NCBI RefSeq assembly: GCF_029867415.1 | Contig: NC_081182.1 | Coordinates: forward strand, 6,921,213 to 6,985,212 | Length of the DNA: 64,000 nt | Direction of reading: 5' to 3' | DNA from: Vicia villosa | Taxonomy: Eukaryota; Streptophyta; Magnoliopsida; Fabales; Fabaceae | In this document: positions 10,295-22,387 of the stretch, in pieces | How positions within the stretch are numbered: position 1 is the first letter of the stretch | How the letters are laid out: each line of letters opens with the position of its first letter | Translations under genes and position numbers: made by a program | The notes under the pieces: model-generated | Seen by the model: only the letters and a program-made list of their open reading frames with translations | Told to the model about the DNA's origin: nothing | Databases searched by the model: none

Positions 10295-13200
10295 ATGTTC
10301 CACTACCACGGATTTCATTGGTAACAGTTCCGCTATTGCTTATTATGATTTTGATAATCCGATCTACCAAGCCGAGGAGGAAGCTTATGAAGATTGTGAT
10401 CTCCCCGACGAGTTGGCCAGATTGTTGAAACAGGAAAAGAAAGCGATTCAGTCGCATCAAGAGGTAATCGAGATGGTAAATGTTGGTACTAAAGAGCAAG
10501 TTCGAGAAGTCAAGATAGGGGCTGCGCTTGAGAGTAGTGTGAAGCAGAAGCTTATTGATATGTTGAAAGAGTATGCGGATATCTTTGCTTGGTCCTATGA
10601 GGATATGCCAGGTCTTGATACAAATATTGTGGTACACCGTCTACCTCTCAAGGAAGATAGTCCTCCTGTTAAGCAGAAGCTTCGAAGGACTCGCCCAGAC
10701 ATGTCTGAGAAGATTAAGAAAGAGGTTGAGAAACAATTTGATGCTGGCTTTCTACAAGTGGTGAATTACCCGCCGTGGGTCGCTAATATTGTTCCTGTAC
10801 CTAAGAAGGACGGAAAAGTCAGGATGTGTGTGGACTACAGAGATATTAATAGGGCGAGTCCAAAGGATGATTTTCCTCTTCCTCACATTGATGTGTTGGT
10901 GGATAATACTGCTCCTTTCAAAGTGTTTTCCTTCATGGATGGCTTCTCTGGGTACAATCAGATCAAGATGGCACCAGAAGACATGGAGAAAACAACGTTT
11001 ATCACACCATGGGGAACTTTCTGCTATAAAGTCATGCCTTTTGGGTTGAAAAACGCAGGGGCAACGTATCAGCGCGCCATGGTGACTCTTTTTCACGACA
11101 TGATTCACAAAGAGATTGAAGTGTATGTCGACGACATGATTGCAAAGTCTCACACTGAAGAAGAGCACTTGGTTCACTTGCAGAAGTTGTTTGAAAGGCT
11201 TCGGGAATTCAGACTGAGGTTGAATCCAAACAAATGCACTTTTGGAGTGCGATCCGGAAAGTTGTTGGGCTTTGTTGTTAGTGGAAAAGGTATTGAGGTC
11301 GATCCTGCGAAAATAAAAGCTATACAAGAGATGCCTGGGCCGAGAACAGAAAAAGAGGTTCGTGGTTTCTTAGGGAGGTTGAACTACATTGCTAGATTCA
11401 TCTCTCATCTTACGGCCACTTGTGAACCAATATTCAAGTTGCTAAGAAAAGATCAGACGGCCAGGTGGAATAATGATTGTCAAAAAGCATTTGAAAAAGT
11501 GAAAGAGTATCTGCAGGAACCTCCGATACTAATGCCTCCAGTTCCAGGAAGACCTTTGATTATGTACCTCACAGTTCTTGAAAATTCAATGGGATGTGTG
11601 CTGGGTCAACATGACGAGTCTGGCCGAAAAGAGCATGCAATATACTACCTTAGCAAAAAGTTTACCGACTGTGAATCCCGATACTCACTGCTCGAGAAAA
11701 CTTGCTGTGCTTTGGTGTGGGCTGCTCGCCGGCTGAGGCAGTATATGTTGGTTCACACCACCTTGTTGATTTCCAAGATGGATCCTATCAAGTATGTTTT
11801 TGAGAAGCCCGCTCTTTCCGGAAGAGTAGCCAGGTGGCAAATGATTTTGACTGAATATGATATCCAGTATACTACTCAGAAAGCCATCAAAGGTAGTGTG
11901 TTGGCAGATTATCTTGCGCACCAGCCGGTTGAAGATTATGAACCGATGAAGTTTGAATTCCCCGATGAGGATGTGTTGTACATCAGAGATTGTAACATTC
12001 CCGGACCGGAGGAAGGACCCGAACCAGGATCGCGATGGACGCTCGTGTTCGATGGTGCCTCTAATGCACTCGGGAATGGTGTTGGAGCTGTAATTACTTC
12101 TCCATCAGGTTTTCATATTCCATTTACAGCCAGAATCTGTTTTGATTGCACTAATAACATGGCTGAATATGAAGCCTGCATTTATGGTATCGAAGCTGCG
12201 ATTGATTTGCGAATCAAGTACTTGAAAGTTTATGGGGATTGCAATCTTGTCATTAGCCAGATCAATGGAGATTGGGAAACTCGCCATCAGAATCTGATTC
12301 CATACAGGGAGCATGTGATGAGACTCATTCCTTACTTTGATGAGATCACATTCGAGCATATTTCTAGAGAAGAGAACAATCTTGCTGATGCTCTCGCTAC
12401 TTTGGCTTCCATGTTCAAAGTAAAATGGGCCAATGAAGCGCCTAACATCACCATCAACAGATTGGACGAACCAGCATTTTGCTTTGAGGCTGATGTTGAG
12501 TTGGATGGTAATCCCTGGTATCATGATATCAAAAAGTTCCTCGAAACTCAAGAGTATCCTCCCGAAGCGTCGGTGACTGATAAGAAGTTTCTGAGAAGGT
12601 TTGCAGCTAAGTTTTACCTCAACGGTGGTGTATTGTACAAGAGGCATCATGACGGTGTGTTGCTCCGATGTGTTGTGAAGGAAGAAGCTTCGAAAATCAT
12701 AGAGGAAATGCACGAAGGTGAGTTTGGTACCCATTCAGGTGGGCATACAATGGCTAAGAAGATCTTGAGGGCTGGTTACTATTGGTCCACTATGGAAACT
12801 GATTGTCATAACCATGTCAGAATTTGTCACAAGTGCCAGATTTATGCTGACAAAGTGCACGTGCCGCCTGTGCCTTTGAATGTTTTGACTTCTCCGTGGC
12901 CTTTTGCAATGTGGGGCATTGATATGATTGGAGAGATTAAGCCTACTGCTTCTAATGGACATCGCTTCATTTTGGTTGCCATCGATTACTTCACCAAGTG
13001 GGTTGAAGCTGCATCTTATGCGAATGTCACCAAGCAAGTGATTACTCGCTTTATCAAGCACAACATAATATGCCGTTATGGGATTCCTGAGAAGATCATT
13101 ACTGATAATGGATCAAATCTCAATAACAAGATGATGAAGGAGCTTTGTGAGTCCTTCAAGATCAAGCATCACAATTCTTCTCCGTACCGTCCAAAGATGA

Positions 13201-13763
13201 ATGGCGCGGTTGAAGCGGCCAACAAGAACATTAAGAAGATTGTGCAGAAGATGGTAGTGACCTACCGAGATTGGCACGAGATGTTGCCTTTCGCCTTGCA
13301 TGGCTATCGCACCTCTGTGCGTACATCGACTGGGGCAACTCCTTTCTCATTGGTTTATGGTATGGAAGCAGTATTGCCAGTTGAAGTTGAGATCCCTTCC
13401 TTGAGGATTATGAAAGACGTCGAGCTTGACGAGTCAGAATGGGTGCAAAATCGTTTGGATCAGTTAAACCTCATTGATGAGAAGCGCTTAGCGGCTATTG
13501 GTCATGGTCAGGTATACCAAAAGAAGATGAGGAAAGCTTTTGACAAGCGGGTGCGACCCCAAAGCTACAAGCCAGGTGATCTGGTACTCAAAAGAATCAT
13601 TCTCCCTCAAGGCGATCCTCGAGGCAAGTGGACTCCGACGTATGAAGGCCCCTTTGTTGTGCAGAAAGTATTCTCTGGCGGCGCCATGATGCTTGCAACA
13701 ATGGATGGCGAGAACTTTCCGCACCCTGTGAACGCAGATGTAGTCAAAAAATACTTCGCATAG
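10295..13763 (+). CDS. O1 polyprotein: reverse transcriptase, RNase H, archaeal-type RNase H, integrase
   Basis: One unbroken frame. I number residues from the TTG codon at 10413, because no ATG opens the exon. RT carries F-M-D-G-F-S-G-Y (Asp176) and Y-V-D-D (Asp240/241), so its catalytic aspartates are present. A connection/degenerate RNase H follows to about residue 500. The archaeal-type RNase H has D547 in FDGAS, E585 in NMAEYEA and D609 in VYGDCN, the Tat-clade hallmark. The integrase has the H767/H774/C805/C808 zinc finger and D837, D898, E934, with exactly 35 residues between the last two (DD35E). The C-terminus has a YEGPF motif and no chromodomain. The protein should copy the RNA into cDNA in virus-like particles and integrate it. 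All catalytic residues I can check are intact, in contrast to the missing gag. Confidence 0.95.
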
Positions 13764-13970
13764 ACCTGATAAAAAAAAAGAAGAAAAAAGAAATAAAAAA
13801 GAAGAAAAGAAAAAAAAAGAGAGAAAAGAAAATGAATCAGGCAAAAGAATGAAAAAGAAACAAATATACCCGCTAAGTTGAAAACCCGAAAGGGCGGCTT
13901 AGGCAAAAAAGGGACAAAAGCGAACGACTACATCTCGCATGCCACCATGGCAATCACTCTTCATACATGC

Positions 13971-14250
13971 TTAGGGCTCCCGACCGAGGGATAAGCAAGA
14001 CTCCGTGTTCTTGAGTTTGCACCTGGCAGCTCAAATCCCTAAAGCATTTTCTAATTCCAATCGTCGTGTTTAGGGCTCCCGACCGAGGGATAAGCAAGAC
14101 TCCGTGTTCTTGAGTTTGCACCGGGCAGCTCAAATCCCTAAAGCATTCACAACATCCGCTCACTTTGTTTAGGGCTCCCGACCGAGGGATAAGCAAGACT
14201 CCGTGTTCTTGAGTTTGCATCGCTGGCAACTCAAATCCCTAAAGGCGCTC
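13971..14250 (+). repeat. Three-copy 99-bp tandem repeat
   Basis: Units start at 13971, 14070 and 14169 with TTAGGGCTCCCGACCGAGGG, then a constant AAGCAAGACTCCGTGTTCTT and CTCAAATCCCTAAAG at the end. Spacing is exactly 99 bp. Confidence 0.95.
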
Positions 14251-14779
14251 ACAAACCCCGTCGGGTCCACAAGTTTGGTGATGTCATATCAATCAGTTGT
14301 TAAATTGGGCAGTGATCAATCCTAATGAGTACGGTCTTCCAAAGCAAGGAGATGAGAGCGTCGGAGTTATAAAAGTGATAGCGGGATCGAAACCAATGGA
14401 TATCCGTTTCACATTGCCATTTCTCTTGTACTCAATAAATGTGTGGTTACCTCTTACTAGGAACTACTTCTGAAAAGTGTTCGCTCTTTTATGAGCATTC
14501 TTTTTGCAATTAATAAAGATCCTTTTTATCTTAAACAACTGTTTTCTTTTACCGTTTTGTTTGCATAAAACGTCCTAAGTTTGTGTTAAACTTTGCATAT
14601 GAAAACTGCATTGCTTTTACAATACATGATTAGAAATGAAACCTTTGAATCTACTTCGAAGTTTTGTGTAACTGGGATGGCAGGCTAAGATACCATGCTA
14701 TATCCTGGGGCATTTGCATTTGTTTGTCTCGCAGGTGCATGCTTGCAAGCGCTTCGTATCAGCATATCGGCGGACTTAA

Positions 14780-15480
14780 TCATGAGAGATTCTCACTCCC
14801 CAGCCGAGTGTTTCTTAATGAAAGATTCTCATTCCCCAGCTGAGTACTTTCAGATGGGACTTTCCTTGCTCCAGGATTCTCATATCCTCAGTAAAGCACA
14901 TCTTAATGCATTCTCTATGCTCCAGAAGCCTTATTCCCGACGGAATGCTTTCTCCCCAGTTGAATCATGATGGAATGGTGTCTGATTCCCCAGCTAGCTC
15001 TTAATGAGGTTCCTTGCCCGAGTTCCTCGTTCTCCCCAGTAGAGCGTTTTCTCTCCCCAACAGATTGACCTGTTCTCCCCAGGAGAGTCATCTTGTTCCC
15101 CAGTGGAGTTGTCTTAACAAAAGGTTCTTATGCTAAGTCCTTATCCCCAACGGATTCCTCATCTCATCAGTGGATCTTTGTGCAGAAGTATTCATCTTCC
15201 CCACCGAGTCTTTCCTCAGCAGAGATTCGCATGCATCCTCAGCAGAATCTGTTTCCTTCAAGGATTTTCCCAGCGGAATGCGTCATACGCAAGCTAGTTG
15301 GTCACTCCCCATCAGAGTTGTCTTCATGACTTGCTCTTATCTCCGCATCCCCAGAATGTCGAGAATTTGCTTCTCCAATGAAGTTGCCAAGGTATTCCCC
15401 AAGCAAGTAAGTGGGATGTTCTTATCTTCAAGCAAGATTTATTCCCCAAACAGAGCTCGCATCCAGATTTGATCATCTCC
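14780..15480 (+). repeat. Dispersed TCCCCAG-word repeat tract
   Basis: More than twenty short units of the form TTCTC(C)CCAG(C/T)(A/G)GA lie at irregular 20-40 bp spacing. The tract looks like a decayed minisatellite. Confidence 0.6.
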
Positions 15481-15920
15481 AGCACATTTCTGATCCATCT
15501 TTGCCAGCTCGCAGTCGTGACCCTTGATCACTCATTTTGTCCTCCCCGCAGAGTTCTATACTCTCTCCAGGACTATTTCAGCAATTCAGTGCTCTTCCGC
15601 TGTTTCCCCAAGCAGCGTCCGAATCATGCATCATTTGCATAGCATTCTCAAAAGCGTATAACGTCTTCTTTCTCGGGAACGTTATTCCATAAACATTCAT
15701 ACATGCATCATGCATTAATCATATCATATCTGTTTCTTTCTGCAGGAAAGTTATCCAGATACGAATGCTCCCCAGAGAGCAATACTCGCCTAATCATTAT
15801 GGGCGTTATCCTGATGTTGAGATCAGAAGAGGAATGTCATTTCATCCGTTGAAGACATTTCGTTCCCGGCGCACACAGTTCGGATGAGATATCTGTCCTT
15901 ATTCTTGATATTCAGATCAG

Positions 15921-16650
15921 TTGAAGGGACCGCCTCCGGATCTCCCCAAGATCTTCCTAAGGAGCCAGCCACTGATATCTAGATCAGATGGAGATGTCTG
16001 CCTGGTTGACTTTGTCATTCAGAAGAGGATTGTTCTACTTATTTTCTGGCATAGCTCAGATCAGTTCAAAGACATTCCTATTCCCGATGCCCCCAGATCG
16101 GTGGAAGATATTTGTTCCTATTCCTGATAAATCAGACTTTCAGTTGAAGGAACCGCCTCCGGATCTCCCAAGATCTTCCGAAGGAGCAAGCCCTCTGATA
16201 CATCAGATTAGTTGGAAATATCTACTCCCTGACGATTTAGTTCGTTCAGAAGAAGAAATTCGTTTGCCCAGTCCTGATACCTTACTATCAGTTGAGGACG
16301 TTTTCTTTACCCGGCGTACACAGTTCGGAAGAAACATCCGTTCCTATCCTAATATCCAGTTTCAGATTAGTTGAAGGAACCGCCTCCGGATCTCCCGTGA
16401 TCTTACTAAGGAGCAAGCCACTGATATCATCAGATCAGATGGAGATGTTTGCCTGATCGACTTTGTCTTTCAGAAGAAGATTGTCCTACTTATTTTCTAG
16501 CATCATGTCTAGATCAGTTTAAAGGCATTCTTTCCCCGGCGTACACAGTTCGGAAGAGATATTGTTCCTATCCTGATTTCCAGTTCAGTTGAAGGAACCG
16601 CCTCCGGATCCCCGTGGTCTTACGAAGGAGCTAGCCGCTAATTCCCAGAT
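15921..16650 (+). repeat. Four-copy ~220-bp repeat
   Basis: TTGAAGG(G/A)ACCGCCTCCGGAT starts at 15921, 16143, 16371 and 16589 (spacing 222, 228, 218). It is followed by GATCTTCC/TTAC..AAGGAGC and GATATCTAGATCAGATGGAGAT-like words. Confidence 0.85.
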
Positions 16651-17118
16651 TAGTTGGAATATCTACCTGATGATTTAATTGCATCAGAAGAGATGTCTGC
16701 CCAGATTCCCAGATCAGAGATACTTTTACCCGTTGATGTCCAGATCAACCGGCGTATCTCCTTCGATTCCCAGATCGACTTAAGACATCTATCCCGATGC
16801 AAGTTCGGAGACATCTGCTACGTCTGATATTCAGATCAGTCGAGATGTTCCTTCTTTTGATGCCCAGATCATTTGAAGTGTTTTCCCCTGCCTGTGGGTG
16901 CCCGTTCCTCCTTTTTCACAAGTTGGAGCATATTTATTATCCAGATCAGTTGAAGTTTTTTCTCCCTGCTTGCGGGGTGGTACATTCCTTCTTATTACGA
17001 GATGGAATCTTCTATTGATCAAGAGTGCAAATTTTCGAGTTCATTCTGGTATTCAATCTCCTTCCACCTCAACGGTTCGAAACTTTCGTTTCTCACTCGT
17101 CAGGTTCAAGAAGTTTGA

Positions 17119-17129
17119 ATAGGGGCAGC
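17119..17129 (+). promoter_or_regulatory. Polypurine tract of O1
   Basis: AATAGGGGCAGC lies directly before the 3' LTR start TGTTGCACC. The O2 elements have the same AGGGGCAGC before TGTCATACCCC on the minus strand. Confidence 0.8.
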
Positions 17130-20100
17130 TGTTGCACCCCAAAATTTGCCCTCTTTATTGGAGCTATAAGTTAATGATGATGTTTATTTCGCCATCCAAA
17201 AATGGAAGAAAAATAATAAAGAGTTTTCATGTGTTAAGGAAGTAAAGTGTGAAAAATGGCTTAAAACGGTGAAAGTACGGGAAAATTCATAAATACTATT
17301 TGAAAGGTGATACGAGTTAAGTTCCCGCGTTATCCCCATTGTCTCGACAAGATCTACAACTTTTGTGTTCGGCTCGGGAGCCAATTCTTTAAGGAAGGTC
17401 TTCAAATTGGCAAATTACTTGAGGTTTCATAGTGAAAAATAGTGCTGAATGTAGGGTTTTGCGCCTCGGAAAATTCATATCTCCTAATCCGCTCGCCGGA
17501 TTCGCTTGAAAATTTAACTGGAGCTCCGTGGCGTCATTACCAAGATTTCATATGTTCGGATCGAAGGCCAATTATGCATGGAAAATTCCCAGAATTTTAA
17601 GGATCGTCGTGTTGTTTCGGTAAAAAGTGTGTTTTCGAGCATGTCGCGCCGAGTTCGAAAATTCATAACTTCTTCGATTTTTATCGTATGAAGTCCATTC
17701 CGGCGGCATTCTCTCAGAAATTTCGTTAGCTTCGATTCTTTGTCACACATGTCTGTTCAGATTCTGAGCCGAAGATAAGGTTTTATCGAGTTCTTTGAGC
17801 GGTACTCACAAAATTTCGCACAGTCGCGCCAGATGAATCAACGTTTCTCGTCATTCAAACAGGCGTATTTTCTTCATCGCTTATCGGATTAAGGTGATTC
17901 TCGCGGCGACGGATCACAAATTTGGTCATCTTCATAATGGCATCGGTTTCGTTCCGGAATTCAGAGTCGAACCGAGTTTCCTTAAAAAACGAGCCAAAAT
18001 GAGACGCACCGAGGGCAATTTGGACATTTCGCGTTGACAATATATAAACATTTTGCTCTTCACAAATCAAAGGGAGGACTCTCATAATTTTCAATTGACC
18101 AAAAGATCAAAAACACTTTCTCTCAATTCTCTCTCAATTCTCTTGGATCAAAACCACAAATCACATAGAACTTTCATCAATATTCATCAATTTTCTTCAA
18201 GAATCAAGAACAACATGGATTGAGAATCAAAGTTCGGAGTTCGAATTTCTTCTTCTCCTCTCTCCCTAGCTTGCGCGCCACTCTCCTCTTCCCTTGGGAT
18301 TTGCTTTTCGACTTCGCTTTCGTGATCGCGTTCGTGTCGTGTCCGTGTTCGCGCGTCGATTTAGATCTCCATCCGGTAAGCTTTCGGATCTTGAATTAAG
18401 TGCTTAATTGTTGATTGTTATGTGGATTCGGATCTAAATTCATATTTCGTTGTTGATTAATGTTGATTGATGATGATTGATCGGTGAATTTGCATGTGGA
18501 TTGATAGAATTGATGGTGATTTGATGAGATCTAATAATTGTTGCATGTGATTAATGATCATTGTTGGTGAATTGTGACATTCGCGCTTCGGATCCGTGGT
18601 TTTGTTGATGTTTGTGTGTGCTTAATTGTTAAAATTCATGTAGATGACTTGTGTCGCACTTAAGGTGTTTGTACAAATGCATGTGATAACTTTTTGCTTG
18701 ATAATTTGCCTTGCTTGATGCTATATGTTGTGTAGCTTGATCACTATCGCATGTGCAAATACTTGTTGCCTTTGTTGCATTCATGTAATTGTTGGTGATG
18801 ATATTTGAATTGTGGTTTAGCTTGACGCGTCGCACTTTGCTCGATTTGTTGTTATTCGGCCTAATTGACTTGTGGATTCATGACTATCCTTCGCCAAGAT
18901 GCTTTGTGCCTAATCGTTGAGAGCGATACATTTTTGGCTTGTGCTTAATCATTGAAATCGATATATGTGTGGTTTTGTTGCTTTGGTGCTTAAGGATTGT
19001 TCACTTATTGCTAATAGCATGCCTCACATTAATATTTGGTTTACATATCCTCATATGCCATTGATTGTTACCGTGATATCGTGCTTTGTTTCCATGGGTG
19101 TTTCATTGTGTTTTGAATGTGTCTTGATGACTTTTCATGATGCTTACAAGTTGGCATTGTTTCAAGTTGAGTGGAATTGGTTCCCAAACATAAAAAATAG
19201 CAAAAAGTGATTTTCAAACAGTGGAACCCGGTTCCTAGCTTTGGGGAACCGGTTCCCATCCATCAGAGGCCAAAACGGGAGGCAGAATGCCCTGGAACCC
19301 GGGTTCCCAAATGGGGGAACCGGTTCCCCTGTGTGTTTTTTTCCTCTAACTTCAATCTTTCGTATCTTTTTGCTCGTAACTCCGATTTGCGCGTTCTTTA
19401 TATCGTTGGAAAGCTTGTGAAACGTGCTATCTCATGAGATGATTGATATTGATTGATTGTAGGTTATTCATGTTTGGTTTTCCCCTTTACATTTGTTGTC
19501 CACTTTATGTGTGCGTTAATTGTTCATTTTATCTTAGCTTATAATGCAATAACGCAATTCCGATTGCGATGTTTGTTATCTCTAACTTGTGTGCTAGTGT
19601 GCAAGGCTTTTGGACGGTCACCGATCGATTCTTATTACTTGAGTGTTCCGCTTTATTTGCGGGACACGTTTCCATCCACTCGTATCGTGTTCTCATCTTG
19701 GAGACACGTTCCTATTACTTTATACTTGCTTGTTTGGTTTGCTTGTTCCTCTTGCAGGTGTATTGTGATTATGCTCGACGCGCATGTCGACCTTTGTGTG
19801 CTTTCATGGCTAATTGGTGTGCTGACTATTTGCTTTTGCTTTGCTAGTTCGCTCGCGGGATTCTAGTTTACTCGCTCTCTTCGCTTTAGTTTACGGATCA
19901 TCATCCGTTTGGTATTGATTCCGTTTCATTTTATTTCTCTCGCACTTTATCGCTTTCTCGCATCATCCTTTAACATGAGAAGTAGGACCTAGACATGCAT
20001 CTGGCCAAGCCCTCGAAAGAGGCTCTGTTTTTGTTGGTGTGTTTATATTTGTGCTTTGCGGCAGGGAGTCACGGTGTAATAAGTCCTATATGGCACTCCG

Positions 20101-21124
20101 TTAAGTCCTCATGGAAGGCATACGGTCAAGGGTTCGTAATCAACCCCCGCCTAGTCTCATCGAGTCTGTTCAGTATGCGCACGCTACGCGTTGCTCGCTT
20201 CTGAACCTGCACAAGATCTTGTTATCGAGTATGTCAGGAAAAGGGTTCATGCAGCCGGACCCCCGCCTTTCCTATAGCTCGCGTCGCTCGACGTTGGTGC
20301 TCGGTGTACGCACGCACCGTTTTCCTTTACGATCCGTGACGGCTTGGTTGCTGAGAGGGGTCCGCTCTCTTGTCTATGGCCCGATCATTTTCGCGAGGTC
20401 TAATGCTTGGTTGACTTGGGTTGAGCTGCTCCCCTTGGCTATGGCGGGACCGCTTTTCTACCATTCGGTCAGTACCGTTGGTTTTGTTTGCTTCACGAGC
20501 GGATGCTCGTTTGTGTGATATACTTGTTTGCCTTCGCTTTTCCCCCGTAGGTTGCTTAGTTTAGTTAGATTTGCACCCTTTGTATGATAACATTAGGTAG
20601 CAAGCTTTCCCCCTTAGCTTAGGTTTTCCTCATGCATTCTTTAAAACACAAACCACACTCTTTGATTTTCTTTTCTTAAGAGCTTGTTATTTCCGCTCCA
20701 TTCCCAAGCATAAGTCTCCAAAGGTCGAGCAGCGGAGTGTGAATGTAACTCGTTCACCTAAAAAACACAAAACAAACAGAAATTAGTTAGCCGAGCTACG
20801 GTAGCTCTGATTCTGCAAAACAGATACGTAGGCAGCGGGGTAGGGCCCGTGCGAGCACAATCCTTTCTTTTCCCTACATTCTGCATTCATTTTAGTCCAG
20901 ATTAGCGTAGATTTGTTACACACCCATAGTTTTAGACACAAGCGTGGATACCATCGAGTACGATGGGCGCGAGGGGTGCTAACACCTTCCCCTCGCGTAA
21001 CCGACTCCCTTAACCTTTTCTCTGGTCGTGAGACCGTTGTCTTGTTTTGTGGTTTGCTGGCATTCCCTTCCTTTTCAGGATAAATATGTTAGTGGCAACT
21101 CTGTTAATTTTCGCGGTAGCGACA
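17130..21124 (+). mobile_element. O1 3' LTR
   Basis: 3,995 bp from TGTTGCACCCC to GCGGTAGCGACA. Compared with the 5' LTR I count one 1-bp insertion near 17337 and about nine substitutions (for example near 17181, 17742, 19811, 20122, 20440, 20599, 20612, 21013, 21098). The next base resumes element A. Confidence 0.9.
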
Positions 21125-22180
21125 TCACCATATTGTTAGCATCAAGTCCTGTGGAATCTGAGAATCAGAAGGTCTTTCTAGGGTTGTAATGTGGTTTAGA
21201 TTCAAAGAAAAGAAGATAAACGAGGGTTGTTCCTATTCTAGGGAAGCATCCGAATCATAACTTCTTTCCTTTTCCTTGATACCTTAAACTTTTTCACCCA
21301 TTCTTCTTTTTCACTCGTAGCTCGATGTTTCTCTTTTTTTTTTCAACAACTGTTTACTTTCAACGTTGTTCTTCTTTTGTTTCCCCCCTTTTTTTTTCAA
21401 GCTACGAATTTCTTTCGTTCTTTGCAACTCACGGCCTATACTTACTCTTCTTTTGATTATGAATCTCCCCAACTTGGAGATCAACCTGTATTTAGATTAT
21501 ATGAATGCTCCCCTACTTTCTATGAAGGTCAAAGAGAAAACACATCACCAAAGTTTATGGTCGATGGTCCAAAACAAAACTTTTTATTGAGATCAAAACT
21601 CACCAGGTGTTTCCTTGGTGCATATGATGAAATTTACCTTGACCTCAGGCTCAAAGAATGGTTAGCAAAGGATCACACTCTCACAGAAGAAAATAAGTTT
21701 TTGGATGAAACCAGCTCAAAGAACTCTCAGATTCAAACAAGTGCCAAAATCACTTCCAGAGATTTCCACAAATGATGCGACAAAAGGTTTAACATGATAC
21801 AAACAAGTCAAAATAATCGATGGTCTCCTGCATATAGTAAACAATGGAAAGCTTTCCTCACACTGGTTAAGGCTAAGCCGATCCAACTAAAATAGTGTAC
21901 CATAAAGAACTTCTGCCAAGTATTTACTAACAACCTATATTTCATGCACACATTCGGAGTTTGAGTTTGAAAATTCATACCTGACTTGTCACTTATTGAA
22001 AAAGAAACTGAAAACTAAATTTTGTTTGAAAATTCACTCACTACCACTTTTATACATGTTGCTCCATTGTTGGTACTTTCATTACTCTTCACCTGAGCTT
22101 TTCTTTGTGTTTTCAGGACTACTCACTCTAAATTGAGACAAATAAAAAAAACAAAACAATTTGCAATACTTAACATAAAC
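21125..22180 (-). mobile_element. Element A internal 3' region, right part
   Basis: Homologous to 25990-27015 in B and 55910-56950 in C. All share GTTAGCATCAAGTC, a poly-T rich stretch, a second PPT-like tract (21463-21478) and a plus-strand frame described among the findings. On the minus strand it is the non-coding region before the 3' LTR. Confidence 0.75.
21463..21478 (-). promoter_or_regulatory. Second PPT-like tract of element A
   Basis: ATCTCCCCAACTTGGA on the plus strand, that is CCAAGTTGGGGAGAT on the minus strand. It is nearly the same as the true PPT at 3162. Copies: 26332-26347 and 56254-56269. Confidence 0.5.
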
Positions 22181-22387
22181 TTTAATACCAAGAAGAAAAA
22201 CAAGTCATAGTGACCCTAAGGTTCACCAGAGTACAGGTCAGCCATTCATAAAATACTAAAAACAAGATCAACAATAAAACATAAATTATCATCATATCAG
22301 TTATCAAACATCGAATCAATCTCGGCATCAATATCCGCATCCTCCTCCGCCTCATTCTCTTGTGCCTAGTTATTAGTTTCAACACCT

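Larger units (their letters stand above)
13764..17118 (+). other. O1 3' non-coding region, repeat-rich
   Basis: It starts with a purine-rich run (13770-13850), then three 99-bp units (13971-14250). A CT-rich tract dense in TCCCCAG words follows (about 14780-15480), then four ~220-bp repeats (15921-16650) and an AT/CT-rich tail to the PPT. Short frames in it lack recognisable domains. Long 3' regions with tandem repeats are usual in Ogre elements. Confidence 0.8.
3493..21124 (+). mobile_element. Ogre-type (Ty3/gypsy Tat clade) LTR retrotransposon O1, complete span, gag-defective
   Basis: The order is 5' LTR 3493-7486, primer site, leader, gag remnant, protease, putative intron, RT/RNase H/integrase, a 3.4-kb 3' non-coding region with repeats, PPT, and 3' LTR 17130-21124. 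The two RNase H modules (a degenerate one after RT and an archaeal-type one after it), the lack of a chromodomain, the 4-kb LTRs and the intron place it in the Tat/Ogre clade. The LTRs differ at about ten sites in 3,994 bp, which indicates a recent insertion. Autonomous Ogre elements carry a much longer leader plus a full gag. Here only about 1.4 kb lies between primer site and protease, so O1 is probably not autonomous. It interrupts element A. Confidence 0.9.
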
